Below are positions 37,697 through 46,132 of a stretch of DNA of 64,000 nucleotides, piece after piece. The translations under genes were made by a program, and so were the position numbers. A model generated the notes under the pieces. That model was not told the origin of the DNA. It worked only from the letters and a program-made list of their open reading frames with translations, and ran no database searches. Source of the stretch: CALDUY01 sp046350255 (lineage in GTDB: Bacteria > Planctomycetota > Planctomycetia > Gemmatales > Gemmataceae); NCBI GenBank assembly GCA_046350255.1, contig JAXMAV010000026.1, positions 60,452 to 124,451 on the forward strand, given 5' to 3'. Numbering within the stretch: the stretch's first letter is position 1; each line of letters opens with the position of its first letter.

Positions 37697-37752
37697 CGTC
37701 GAGCGGGGGAGGCCGCCGCCTGGTTGCCGGGCGTGACGTCCCCCGTTCGACG
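37697..37752 (+). promoter_or_regulatory. Large hairpin between rpsM and rpsK
   Basis: CGTCGAGCGGGGGA (37697-37710) can pair along 14 positions with TCCCCCGTTCGACG (37739-37752), with one G-U pair. The 28-base loop has its own GC-rich pairing. It ends 25 bases before the rpsK start. It may be a protein-binding control site, as S4 and S8 use elsewhere, or a processing or attenuation site. Confidence 0.5.
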
Positions 37753-37777
37753 TTGACTTTCCCGAGGCATAATTACC

Positions 37778-38158
37778 GTGGCCAAGAGCAAGAAACGCAA
37801 GCAACGGCGGAACGTCAGCCGGGGCGTGGCCCACATCAAGGCCACTTTCAACAACACCATTGTCACCATCACCGACACCAACGGCGATGCCTTGTGCTTC
37901 GCTTCGGCAGGCACGGTTGGTTTCAAGGGGAGCCGCAAAAGCACCCCCTTCGCCGCCCAGCGCGCCGCGGAGGTCGCCGCCGAAAAGGCCTCCAAGTTCG
38001 GCCTCAAGGAAATCGAGGTCCGCGTCAAGGGCCCCGGTTCGGGTCGTGAATCCGCCATCACCGCGCTGCAGCAGGCGGGCATGACCATCAAGGCCATCGA
38101 GGACGTTACCCCGCTGCCTCACAATGGCTGCCGCCCCCCCAAGAAGCGCCGCGTCTGA
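37778..38158 (+). CDS. rpsK: 30S ribosomal protein S11
   Basis: A 126-residue S11: GVAHIKATFNNTIVTITDTN, GDALCFASAGTVGFKGSRKS, TPFAAQRAAEVAAEKASKFG and VKGPGSGRESAITALQQAGM, then PHNGCRPPKKRRV. It lies on the platform near the mRNA exit. GTG is the start, with GAGG upstream. Confidence 0.97.
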   Translation: MAKSKKRKQRRNVSRGVAHIKATFNNTIVTITDTNGDALCFASAGTVGFKGSRKSTPFAAQRAAEVAAEKASKFGLKEIEVRVKGPGSGRESAITALQQAGMTIKAIEDVTPLPHNGCRPPKKRRV

Positions 38159-38196
38159 GCACCCCCCGAACCACTGAATACGGATATTGCTGAACC

Positions 38197-38892
38197 ATGG
38201 CACGAACCACTGATCCTGTTTGCCGCATGTGCCGCCGCGAGGGGATGAAGCTCTACCTCAAGGGCAGCCGCTGCGAAAGCCCCAAGTGCGCCATCGATCG
38301 CCGGAACGTGGCTCCCGGTATGCATGGCTATCGCAAGGGGAAGCTGAGCGAGTATGGCGTCCGTCTCCGCGAAAAGCAGAAGCTCAAGCGGTTCTACGGC
38401 GTCCTCGAGCGCCAGTTCCGCCGTTACTTCTCCCTGGCGACCAAGTCGCCCGAAAACACCGGCGAAGTGCTCCTCCAGATCATGGAGCGCCGCCTCGATA
38501 ATGTCGTGCATCGGCTTGGCTTTGCGCCCAGCCGCGCGGCCGCCCGCCAGCTCGTCCTGCACGGGCACATCTATCTCAACGGTCGCCGCTGCAGCATCCC
38601 CAGCATTCTGGTCAACCGCGAAGACAACATCACCGTCAAGATCCGTGAACGCTCCCGCCGCAAGGGTAGCGCCGGTGGCGAGGGTGAAGGCAGCAAGCGT
38701 GGCCGGAACGCTCCGGCCCTAGTGCGCCAGACTCTGCAGGACAACCCGGCCGATCCGCCGTCCTGGCTGCAGCGCATCTCGGTTGATCCCCCCGAAGGTA
38801 AGGTGATTGCGGTGCCGTCCCGCCAGGACGTCGATCCCCGCATCAAGGACGATATCCGGGAGCAGCTGATCATCGAGTTCTGCTCTCGCTAA
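38197..38892 (+). CDS. rpsD: 30S ribosomal protein S4, zinc-binding type
   Basis: A 231-residue S4. The N-terminus CRMCRREGMKLYLKGSRCES carries the cysteines of the zinc form (C9, C12, C26, C31). The S4 RNA-binding domain has RRLDNVVHRLGFAPSRAAAR and HIYLNGRRCSIPSILV. An extra Gly/Ser/Glu-rich stretch (RKGSAGGEGEGSKRGRN) near residue 160 lengthens it over the usual 200-210. S4 starts 30S assembly and often regulates this operon. Confidence 0.96.
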   Translation: MARTTDPVCRMCRREGMKLYLKGSRCESPKCAIDRRNVAPGMHGYRKGKLSEYGVRLREKQKLKRFYGVLERQFRRYFSLATKSPENTGEVLLQIMERRLDNVVHRLGFAPSRAAARQLVLHGHIYLNGRRCSIPSILVNREDNITVKIRERSRRKGSAGGEGEGSKRGRNAPALVRQTLQDNPADPPSWLQRISVDPPEGKVIAVPSRQDVDPRIKDDIREQLIIEFCSR

Positions 38893-38936
38893 GGTCCAGC
38901 CGCTTCACGCAGAAGCTTCATCCCGGAGATTCAAGT

Positions 38937-39935
38937 ATGCGTATTCGTTGGCGTGGCCTGGAGTTGCCCAACCGCGTCGTGAGCGACCGCCAGACGCTGA
39001 CCGACACCTACGGCAAGTTCATGGCCGAGCCGTTCGAGCGTGGCTTTGGTGTGACGGTGGGCAACAGCCTTCGCCGCATCCTGCTGTCCAGCCTCGAAGG
39101 CAGTGCCGTCACCCGGGTCAAGATCCAGGGCGTGATGCACGAGATCAGCACCATCCCCGGTGTCGTGGAAGATGTCACCGACATCATCCTCAACATCAAA
39201 AGCCTGGTGGTGAAGAACGCCAGCGACCTGCCCCGCACCATCCGTATCAATCGGCATGATAAGGGCGTGGTCCTCGGCAAGGACATCATGACCGACCCCG
39301 ACGTCGAGATTATCAATCCCGACCATGTCATCGCCACGCTCACGCACGATGTCCCCTTTGTCGTCGAGATGACGGTCGAGAACGGACGCGGCTATCGCAC
39401 CGCCGAGGAAAACGCCGGCAAGGAACGTGAGATCGGCATCATCCCGGTCGATTCCAGTTTCTCACCGGTCGTCCGCGTCAAGCATGAGATCGAGGATACC
39501 CGCGTCGGTCAGCGCACCAACTACGACAAGCTCATCCTCGAAATCTGGACCAACGGCACCGTCTCCCCGCAGATGGCCCTGGTTGAGGGCGCCAAAATCT
39601 TGCGCAAGCACCTCAACCCGTTCATCCAGTATGCCGAGCCCGGCCCTGAAATCGGCATGGAGGATGTCGCCGTCTCCTCGAGCACCGAATCGGGTGGCCT
39701 CGACGTCGAACTCGAACGCAAGCTCAACATGAGCCTGGCCGAACTCGAACTTTCGGTTCGTGCCACCAACTGCCTCGAATCCGAGGGCATCACCACCGTC
39801 CGCGATCTTGTCATTCGTACCGACGAGGAGCTGCTCGAGGTGCGAAACTTTGGCGAGACGACTCTGAAGGAAGTAAAGATCAAGCTGCAGGAGCGCGGCA
39901 TGAGTCTGGGCATGAAGTACCCGGCCAAACGCTGA
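38937..39935 (+). CDS. rpoA: DNA-directed RNA polymerase subunit alpha
   Basis: A 332-residue alpha subunit. The N-terminal domain has FGVTVGNSLRRILLSSLEGS (the dimer and assembly helix) and TVSPQMALVEGAKILRKHLN. The C-terminal domain has LELSVRATNCLESEGITTVR and NFGETTLKEVKIKLQERGMS, which binds UP elements and activators. It is intact and in the usual place between rpsD and rplQ. GGAG lies before the ATG. Confidence 0.97.
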   Translation: MRIRWRGLELPNRVVSDRQTLTDTYGKFMAEPFERGFGVTVGNSLRRILLSSLEGSAVTRVKIQGVMHEISTIPGVVEDVTDIILNIKSLVVKNASDLPRTIRINRHDKGVVLGKDIMTDPDVEIINPDHVIATLTHDVPFVVEMTVENGRGYRTAEENAGKEREIGIIPVDSSFSPVVRVKHEIEDTRVGQRTNYDKLILEIWTNGTVSPQMALVEGAKILRKHLNPFIQYAEPGPEIGMEDVAVSSSTESGGLDVELERKLNMSLAELELSVRATNCLESEGITTVRDLVIRTDEELLEVRNFGETTLKEVKIKLQERGMSLGMKYPAKR

Positions 39936-39960
39936 GCAGCCCCAACTACGAGACCTGACC

Positions 39961-40506
39961 ATGCGACACCTGAAAGCTGGCCGCCGACTCGGACGTAACG
40001 CGTCGCATCGCGTGGCCATGTTCCGCAACATGACCATGGCTCTGATCCAGCACGAACGGATTATCACTACCGTGGCCAAGGCCAAGGAAGTGCGTCCGTT
40101 CATCGAAAAGCTGATCACGCTGGCCAAGAAGAACACCCTGCACGCCCGGCGTCTCGTCCTGGCTCGCCTCGGCACGCCCTCCAAGGCAGCCGTCAAGCCT
40201 CATGACGATCCCGAGAAGGCAGACACCACCCACGTCATCATCAAGCTCTTCCGCGAGATCGCCCCGCGCTACGCGGATCGTCAGGGTGGCTATCTCCGCA
40301 TCCTGAAGCGGCACGAACGCCGGCTCGGCGATGCCGGCCACACCGCCTTCCTCGAGTTCGTCAAGCCCGGCGACCGTCCCGCACGCAAGAAGCAGCAGGC
40401 GCCTGTACCGGCTCCGGTGGTGGCTCCCAAACCCGCCGAGCCCGCCCCGGCTCCGCAGGCCTCTACCACCCCTGCCCCCGAGCAGACCCCGCCAGCCAGC
40501 AGCTGA
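39961..40506 (+). CDS. rplQ: 50S ribosomal protein L17 with Pro/Ala-rich tail
   Basis: A 181-residue L17. MRHLKAGRRLGRNASHRVAM, FRNMTMALIQHERIITTVAK, AKEVRPFIEKLITLAKKNTL and GGYLRILKRHERRLGDAGHT are typical. From about residue 140 there is a Pro/Ala/Gln-rich tail (PVPAPVVAPKPAEPAPAPQA), probably disordered, which most L17 lack. It is the last gene of the cluster and is followed by a strong terminator. Confidence 0.96.
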   Translation: MRHLKAGRRLGRNASHRVAMFRNMTMALIQHERIITTVAKAKEVRPFIEKLITLAKKNTLHARRLVLARLGTPSKAAVKPHDDPEKADTTHVIIKLFREIAPRYADRQGGYLRILKRHERRLGDAGHTAFLEFVKPGDRPARKKQQAPVPAPVVAPKPAEPAPAPQASTTPAPEQTPPASS

Positions 40507-40534
40507 GCTTCCGCGTCTATCTTGCTACACCCGC

Positions 40535-40588
40535 GGCCCGTCGCAGCACCCACTGCGACGGGCCGTCGTCGTTTCCGGATTGTTTTTT
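40535..40588 (+). terminator. Terminator of the ribosomal cluster
   Basis: A perfect 12-base-pair stem (GGCCCGTCGCAG / CTGCGACGGGCC, 40535-40546 with 40553-40564) with a six-base loop. A run of T lies somewhat downstream, at 40583-40588. It follows rplQ by 29 bases. Confidence 0.75.
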
Positions 40589-40609
40589 CTTCCTATCCCC
40601 GGCTATGTT
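40580..40609 (+). promoter_or_regulatory. Candidate promoter after rplQ
   Basis: TTGTTT (40580-40585) and TATGTT (40604-40609) are 18 bases apart and lie between the rplQ terminator and the next gene at 40669. Moderate match only. Confidence 0.35.
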
Positions 40610-40668
40610 CGCGCCAGAGCTATCCAGGCGCGGAAGGTGTCGTCCTGGTGGGTCGGAGGAGATGTCTC

Positions 40669-42000
40669 ATGAGGCTGTGGCTTGTTTCCGCTGCCATCCT
40701 GTTCGTTCTGTCGGTGCCCCCCGCTGGCCGCGCCCAGACCTGTGCGCTGGTCGAGGTCGTGCAACCGGGCGATTGCTTCCGCTACGGCATCGAGATGAAG
40801 CTGACTGGCGAGCTGCGCTTCCAGAAGGAGAGCGGGCCGACCTCCGTCAAACTCAACGCGACTGCCAACCACGTCTACTCCGAACGTGCCCTCGTCGGGT
40901 CCGGCGGCATCATCCAGAAGTCGGCTCGCACCTACGAGACGGCCCGGCTCAATATCGAACGCAATGGCGACCGCTCCACCCTCAGCCTGCGGCCCGCCCG
41001 CAAGCTCGTGGTGGCTCAGCGCCACAAGGATCAGCTGCTCACCTACAGTCCAGCGGGCGCCTTCTATCGGAGCGAACTCGACCTCGTCGGCGGACACTTT
41101 GACACGCTTGCTCTCGCCGGTCTGCTGTCTGGCAAGACCATGAAGGTGGGTGAAACGTGGAAGCTCCCCAACCTGGTCGCGCAGGCGCTGTGCGGCCTCG
41201 AGGGCATCACCGAGAACAAGCTCGAGGCCAAGCTGGAGAAGGTGGCTGAGGATGTCGCCATGGTGGCCATCACGGGGAGTGCCGCGGGCGTTGAATCCGG
41301 CGCGCTCGTCAAGCTGACCGCCGAGGCCGCCGCCACCTACGATCTCAAGGCCAAGCGATTGACCCGGGTCGTCTGGAAGCAGAAGACCGACCGCGACCAG
41401 GGCCCTGTCAGCCCGGCCAGCACCCTGGAAGTCCTCGTCACCCTCGAGCGCAAGGCCATTGCGCAGCCGGCCGAGCTGGCCGACGCCGAGCTGGTCTCCA
41501 TTCCGGAAGGTTTCGCGCCGCCGGGGCCGATGACCAATCTCGAACATCGCGATGCCCGCGAACGCTTTGCCCTGATCCACCCGCGCGACTGGCATCTCAC
41601 CGCCATCTCGGGCGATCACACCATCCTGCGCTTGATGGATCGCGGCGACTACATCGCTCAGGTTACGGTTACCCCGTGGACCCGCGCCAAGAAGGGCGAG
41701 CATCTCTCGGCCGAGCAGTTCAAGAACGCCATGCGAAGCACGTCCGGCTGGCGGCCCGAGAAGGAGCTACAGTCCGGCGAGGTGCCCACCATGGAAGGCA
41801 AGTACATCTACCGCCTCAGCGAGCAGGGCTATCTCGACGGCGTGCAGGTGCTGCAGAACTTCTTCCTCGTCGCCTCGCCCGATGGCGACCAGGTGGTGCT
41901 CACCTTCACCTTGTCGCCCAAGCTGGCCGACAAGCTCGGCGCCCGCGACCTGTCGATGGCCGCCAGCATCGAGGTGCCGGCCGCGCCCGAGAAAAAGTGA
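40669..42000 (+). CDS. Secreted protein of unknown function
   Basis: A 443-residue protein with a signal peptide (MRLWLVSAAILFVLSVPPAG, cut near RAQT). I do not recognise a family. The first two thirds are beta-rich with many Lys/Glu/Leu (YGIEMKLTGELRFQKESGPT; KTMKVGETWKLPNLVAQALC). The last 150 residues begin RERFALIHPRDWHLTAISGD and recall the PsbP-like fold of proteins that start with a predicted ligand-binding sheet, but this is weak. The start at 40669 has GGAGGA eight bases upstream; the 49 residues before it in the frame lie over the terminator and promoter. Likely periplasmic. No operon partner is evident. Confidence 0.75.
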   Translation: MRLWLVSAAILFVLSVPPAGRAQTCALVEVVQPGDCFRYGIEMKLTGELRFQKESGPTSVKLNATANHVYSERALVGSGGIIQKSARTYETARLNIERNGDRSTLSLRPARKLVVAQRHKDQLLTYSPAGAFYRSELDLVGGHFDTLALAGLLSGKTMKVGETWKLPNLVAQALCGLEGITENKLEAKLEKVAEDVAMVAITGSAAGVESGALVKLTAEAAATYDLKAKRLTRVVWKQKTDRDQGPVSPASTLEVLVTLERKAIAQPAELADAELVSIPEGFAPPGPMTNLEHRDARERFALIHPRDWHLTAISGDHTILRLMDRGDYIAQVTVTPWTRAKKGEHLSAEQFKNAMRSTSGWRPEKELQSGEVPTMEGKYIYRLSEQGYLDGVQVLQNFFLVASPDGDQVVLTFTLSPKLADKLGARDLSMAASIEVPAAPEKK

Positions 42001-42094
42001 CCGCTGCCAGTAAATCGGTAAGATGATGCCGCGGGTCGGAGCGCTGCTCTGGCCCGCGTCGTCGTTGTCATCGACCCGGCCGGAGGTCCCCCCC

Positions 42095-42991
42095 ATGACT
42101 CCCGTTCTTTTCTCCGTCAGTTACGCGGGCTACTGGGGGCAGCATCGACTCGATCTTCCCGCCTTCCTCCGCAAGGCGGCCGCCCTGGGCTATCCCGCCG
42201 TCGAACTGGCCGCCAAACGACCCCATCTCTCGCCGCTCGACCACAACGACGAATCTCTGATGCAGCTTCGCCGCCTGGCCGATCAACTGGGCGTCGCCAT
42301 CGTCACCATCGCTGGCTACACCGACTGGACCTCCGGGCGCGATGCCGCCGAGGTGCCGTTCGTCGAGATGCAGCTGGCCTACGTCGATTCACTGGCACGC
42401 ATGGGCCGCCTGCTCGGCGCGAAGATCGTGCGCGTCTTCAGCGGCTACTCGCGCACGCACCACACCTACCAGAGCGACTGGAACCGTTGCGTGGTCGCCC
42501 TCCGCGAGGCTGCCACCCGGGTGCAGCAGCACGGGTTGATCCTCGGGCTGCAGAATCATCACGACCTGGGTGTGGGCACCGCCGCCTTCGAGGAGCTGCT
42601 CGACGAGGTGGACCACCCCAACCTGCACGCCATGTTCGATCCCTGGGCCCCTGCCCTGCACGGCGACGACCTCTACAAGGTGGGCCGTCGGCTCGCCCCG
42701 CGCATGGTCCAGACCACCCTGGCCGACTACGTCCGCCTGCCGCGACATGTCTATCGGCCCGAGCTGGTCAACTACGAACGCCAGGAACCCGACGCCATCC
42801 GCGCTGTACCCCTGGGCGAGGGGTTCCTCGATCTCCCCGCCTTCTTCGCCGGTCTGCGCGATGGCGGCTTCGATCGACTGGTCGCCTACGAGATGTGCTC
42901 CCCCGTCCGCGGCGGAGGCAGCGAGGCCAACCTCGACCGCGTGGCCAGCCTCAGCCTGGCCCGGATTCGTCAGCTCATCGGCGGATCGTAA
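42095..42991 (+). CDS. Sugar phosphate isomerase/epimerase family protein
   Basis: A 298-residue xylose-isomerase-like TIM barrel (AP endonuclease 2 superfamily). Blocks: AAALGYPAVELAAKRPHLSP, VRVFSGYSRTHHTYQSDWNR, GLILGLQNHHDLGVGTAAFE and MFDPWAPALHGDDLYKVGRR, ending in VAYEMCSP with the usual final acidic ligand. Such enzymes move carbonyl groups in sugars or inositols using a divalent metal; substrate unknown. The start at 42095 has GGAGG upstream. Its last 22 bases overlap the 3' end of the convergent dehydrogenase gene. Confidence 0.85.
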   Translation: MTPVLFSVSYAGYWGQHRLDLPAFLRKAAALGYPAVELAAKRPHLSPLDHNDESLMQLRRLADQLGVAIVTIAGYTDWTSGRDAAEVPFVEMQLAYVDSLARMGRLLGAKIVRVFSGYSRTHHTYQSDWNRCVVALREAATRVQQHGLILGLQNHHDLGVGTAAFEELLDEVDHPNLHAMFDPWAPALHGDDLYKVGRRLAPRMVQTTLADYVRLPRHVYRPELVNYERQEPDAIRAVPLGEGFLDLPAFFAGLRDGGFDRLVAYEMCSPVRGGGSEANLDRVASLSLARIRQLIGGS

Positions 42992-43833
42992 GCCCGCAGA
43001 ATGGCACTGTTGTCCTCATCGCTGCCCCCCTGCTCCATCGCCTGCTGCAACAGAGCGCGATGCACCTCGCTCAGGGGAAGGCTCTGCCCCGTGCGCGCGG
43101 CTTGTTCCAGAATCAGCCCCACATCCTTGGCGTGTTGCCGCAGCCGGGCCTGGGGAGCAAAATCGCGTCGCAACATTTTCTCGCCCTTGATGTCCATAAC
43201 GCGTGAGTAGGCTGCCCCGCTGCGCAGCACCTTCAGCATCCCGGCCAGGTCGAGCTCACAGGCCCGCGCCAGCGCCAGCCCCTCCGCCAGCACCGCGCGG
43301 TTCAGCCCCAGCACCAGGTTGACCACCAGCTTCGCCCGCGCGCCGGCCCCCGGTCCCCCCACGACGAACCGCTGTCGTGCTAGCAGATCGAACAGATCCG
43401 CCTGCGCCGCCACCACCGAGGCTGCGCCTCCGATCAGCAGCAACACTTCCCCCCGCCGAGCCTGCTCGCTCGAACCCACGACGCAGGTGTCCAGGTAGGA
43501 CACTCCGCGCGTCGCCAGACGCCCGGCCAGCGCAGCCATCGTGTCGGGATCTCCCGTGGTGGTGTCGAGCAGCAAGGTGCCGGGCTGCAGCGTCTCCGTC
43601 AGCCCGTCCATCACCTGCAGTACCACGTCGGAATCCGGCAGCGAAAGCACCACGCGCCGACACTGGCCTGTCACCTCCGCCGCGCTGGCCACGGCCTGGC
43701 CGCCCAGCTGGGCCAGGGCCGTTCGTCGGGTCGGGTCCACATCGAACCCCACCACCGCGAAGCCGCCGCCCAGCAGCCGCTCCGCCAGTGCCTGGCCCAG
43801 TAGACCCACGCCGATCAGACCAACCGGATGCAT
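42970..43833 (-). CDS. NAD(P)-dependent beta-hydroxyacid dehydrogenase (HIBADH family)
   Basis: A 287-residue enzyme of the 3-hydroxyisobutyrate/tartronate semialdehyde reductase family. The Rossmann motif GLIGVGLLGQ is at residues 5-14, an acidic D31 suggests NAD preference, and the catalytic Lys is K168 in GARAKLVVN. The substrate loop normally DAPVSGG reads DTCVVGSS, so substrate may differ. It would oxidise or reduce a short hydroxy acid. The gene converges with the TIM-barrel gene and overlaps it by 22 bases at the 3' end; whether they share a pathway is unknown. Confidence 0.88.
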   Translation of the reverse strand: MHPVGLIGVGLLGQALAERLLGGGFAVVGFDVDPTRRTALAQLGGQAVASAAEVTGQCRRVVLSLPDSDVVLQVMDGLTETLQPGTLLLDTTTGDPDTMAALAGRLATRGVSYLDTCVVGSSEQARRGEVLLLIGGAASVVAAQADLFDLLARQRFVVGGPGAGARAKLVVNLVLGLNRAVLAEGLALARACELDLAGMLKVLRSGAAYSRVMDIKGEKMLRRDFAPQARLRQHAKDVGLILEQAARTGQSLPLSEVHRALLQQAMEQGGSDEDNSAILRAYDPPMS

Positions 43834-43945
43834 CGGGGAACCTCTCCTGGAGTGCGGACATCAGCGATGGCAGCCTCTACGATATTCTAAACCACGTACC
43901 TCCCGCCGAAATCCTCCCTCGCGCCCACACTCACAGGAGCCGCGC

Positions 43946-44329
43946 ATGAAGACCCTTTACGAACGCCTGGGCGGCGTTTTCGCCATCGCCACCGTCGTCG
44001 ATGATTTCATCGACCGCGTGATGAGCGACCCGCGCCTGAACGCCAACCCCAAGGTCAACGAGGCTCACCACCGCGTGCCCCCCGCCGGCTTCAAGTACCT
44101 GGTGACCGAGCAGGTCTGCGAGGCGACCGGTGGCCCGCAGCGTTACACAGGCCGGTCGATGTTCGATTCCCACGCCCACCTGGGCATCACCCCCGCCGAG
44201 TGGGACGCCTTCCTCGACGATCTGCACCAGACCTTCGCGAAGTTCAACGTGCCTGCCGCCGAACAGGCCGAGCTGCTGGCCATCGTCGAAAGCACCCGCA
44301 AGGACATCGTCATCGAGCAGCCTCACTGA
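43946..44329 (+). CDS. Group 1 truncated hemoglobin, atypical distal pocket
   Basis: A 127-residue globin: TLYERLGGVFAIATVVDDF opens helix A/B, GGPQRYTGRSM and HAHLGIT give the E/F region with proximal His at residue 76. The usual Tyr at B10 is Ile22 (after Phe21 at B9), and the CD1 Phe is not found in LNANPKVNEAHHRV. Heme should still bind, but oxygen or NO chemistry may differ from TrHbN. The ATG has AGGAG seven bases upstream. The 3' end overlaps a small convergent frame by 20 bases. No partner gene identifies its role. Confidence 0.88.
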   Translation: MKTLYERLGGVFAIATVVDDFIDRVMSDPRLNANPKVNEAHHRVPPAGFKYLVTEQVCEATGGPQRYTGRSMFDSHAHLGITPAEWDAFLDDLHQTFAKFNVPAAEQAELLAIVESTRKDIVIEQPH

Positions 44330-44579
44330 CCGGTGGTTCCTCGACGCTCACCAGAAAGCCTCCACCAGCCCGCACGATCATCGGTTCACCCAGCTCGACC
44401 CAGCTCCCCTCGCCCACCACGGCCCGGGCCAGCAGCTCCCCGGGCTGTCCCGTGACCGGATCGAGCCGAACGACAAGCAACCCGCTCCCCGCCTCCACCC
44501 CCTCCAGGTGAAACCGGCCCACGCGCCGATCCTCCGCGAACCGGAACGTGAAAAATCGATCGCGATGCAGCGGAATCAT
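44310..44579 (-). CDS. Small protein of unknown function
   Basis: A possible 89-residue protein: MIPLHRDRFFTFRFAEDRRV, then GRFHLEGVEAGSGLLVVRLD and a short beta-rich remainder ending VSEEPP-like. It has balanced composition, no signal and no membrane segment. The ATG at 44579 starts the plausible part of a 192-codon frame whose first 103 codons look non-coding. GAAGG lies upstream at a long distance. It overlaps the globin gene by 20 bases tail to tail. I do not recognise a family, though the N-terminus looks like a real protein. Confidence 0.5.
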   Translation of the reverse strand: MIPLHRDRFFTFRFAEDRRVGRFHLEGVEAGSGLLVVRLDPVTGQPGELLARAVVGEGSWVELGEPMIVRAGGGFLVSVEEPPVSEAAR

Positions 44580-44748
44580 GAGAGCCGTTTGCCTTCGGAG
44601 TAGTTCAGTTTCCTGACGATTCTTCCGATAAGGACAATGATACCAGTTCTTTCGGTACGATCGAATGCGCACGCCTGATGGCTGGACGTGAATGCGGTGG
44701 ACGCGTGTCCCCGGGGCGGCGTCAGGTTCCCAACGACGAGGGCCGACG

Positions 44749-46029
44749 ATGCGAAGTTCCTGGAAGCGAGTCCGGGCAGTCCTGTTGGCGGTTTTGGTGG
44801 GACAGGCAGCCTGGGCCAATCCGCCAATCAACCTGGCGCCGACGGCACCGGCTGTCGAGATCCTCCCGGCTGCCCCCTTGCCCGCCACGCCTACGCCGGT
44901 TCCGCTGACCGTGCCTGCTCAGCCGGCCCGGGTGGTTACCACGCCGCCGCTGTCGCCGCCGCTTCTGGCCCAGCCTGCCGATCCCGGCCGCGCGCTCAGC
45001 TATCCGCAGGTCTCCACGTCCGCCTGCCAGTTCCCCGTGGCCGATGCTCCCGCCAGTGGCTTCTTCTTCGTCGATGGCAGCATCTACCTGCTCCGGCCCG
45101 GTTTCACTACCAACCCGGCCTTCACTACCTTCACGATCAACCGCCCCACCGACCGCGACGTACAGGCCAACAACGCCACGCAGGAGTTCGACTGGAACTA
45201 CCAGCCCGCGCTGCAACTCCGCGCCGGCATCCTGGGAGAATGCGGCCTCGGCCTCCGCGGCAGCTACTTCCTCTTCGACCAGGCGTCCAATAGCATCCAG
45301 ACGACGCTCACCGCCGCCAACGCCAGCGCCGGGAAACTCATCACCACGCCCGACGTCGGCCTGCCCGGCGCCGGCAACGGCGTGGCGGCGTTCGGCTCTC
45401 CCAGCGCCCTGCTTCAGGTGACGCCTCCGCTGGGGCGCGACCGGCTCGACTTCGCCAGCTCGATCTTCCTCTACTCCATCGATATGGAAGCCTTCGCCCA
45501 GGTCACCCAGGGGCCGTGGCAATTCGTCGGCTCGCTGGGCGCTCGCTACATGCACCTCGAACAGAACTACACCGCCAACCTGGTCAACCCCGGCTCGCTC
45601 GGCGCTTCCGAGACGCAATCGCTGTGGACCGACCGCGACTTCACCGGCGCCGGCCCCACCGTCGCCCTCGAAGCGGTCCGTCAGTTCGGCCGCACCGGCT
45701 TCGGCCTCTTCGGCAACTTCCGCGGGTCGTACCTGATGGGCACGATGAACCAGGATTCCACCTTCAAGCAGAACATCATCGATCCCGCCAATGTCACCCT
45801 TGCGGGATCGCAATCGACGCAGACCACCACCTCGTCCGCCCGGCTGCTCGGCCTGCCTGTCACCGAGTTGGAGGTGGGTGGCGAATACGTCTTCAACCTG
45901 AACTCCGCGGCGCTGCTGCTCCGCCTGAGTGCGGTCAGCCAGACCTACTTTGAGGCTGGCAGCCCCACCTCGCCGGACGGCAACCTGACCCTCTTCGGCG
46001 GCAAGCTCACCGCAGGGCTGACGTTCTAA
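44749..46029 (+). CDS. Outer-membrane beta-barrel protein (Lpg1974/BBP7-like)
   Basis: A 426-residue exported protein. Signal peptide MRSSWKRVRAVLLAVLVGQA, then a Pro/Ala/Val-rich linker of about 90 residues, then a barrel-like domain starting FFFVDGSIYLLRPGFTTNPA. Alternating strands follow, such as LQLRAGILGECGLGLRGSYF and VALEAVRQFGRTGFGLFGNF, and the last residues are KLTAGLTF with terminal Phe. Start at 44749 has GAGGG upstream. Such proteins belong to large planctomycete outer-membrane families of unknown cargo. The sigma factor gene follows after about 100 bases. Confidence 0.75.
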   Translation: MRSSWKRVRAVLLAVLVGQAAWANPPINLAPTAPAVEILPAAPLPATPTPVPLTVPAQPARVVTTPPLSPPLLAQPADPGRALSYPQVSTSACQFPVADAPASGFFFVDGSIYLLRPGFTTNPAFTTFTINRPTDRDVQANNATQEFDWNYQPALQLRAGILGECGLGLRGSYFLFDQASNSIQTTLTAANASAGKLITTPDVGLPGAGNGVAAFGSPSALLQVTPPLGRDRLDFASSIFLYSIDMEAFAQVTQGPWQFVGSLGARYMHLEQNYTANLVNPGSLGASETQSLWTDRDFTGAGPTVALEAVRQFGRTGFGLFGNFRGSYLMGTMNQDSTFKQNIIDPANVTLAGSQSTQTTTSSARLLGLPVTELEVGGEYVFNLNSAALLLRLSAVSQTYFEAGSPTSPDGNLTLFGGKLTAGLTF

Positions 46030-46094
46030 TCCCACAGCGTTGGAACCTAACCCGGCGGCGCGAGATTCACTCGCGCTGCCGGGCTGCGCTTTGC

Positions 46095-46123
46095 TTGTCA
46101 GTGCGCCTGCGCCCGGGTATGCT
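46095..46123 (+). promoter_or_regulatory. Promoter of the ECF sigma factor gene
   Basis: TTGTCA (46095-46100) and TATGCT (46118-46123) are exactly 17 bases apart. The expected start of transcription is about 46130, only three bases before the ATG at 46133, so the mRNA would be nearly leaderless. Confidence 0.5.
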
Positions 46124-46132
46124 AGGTTTGCT

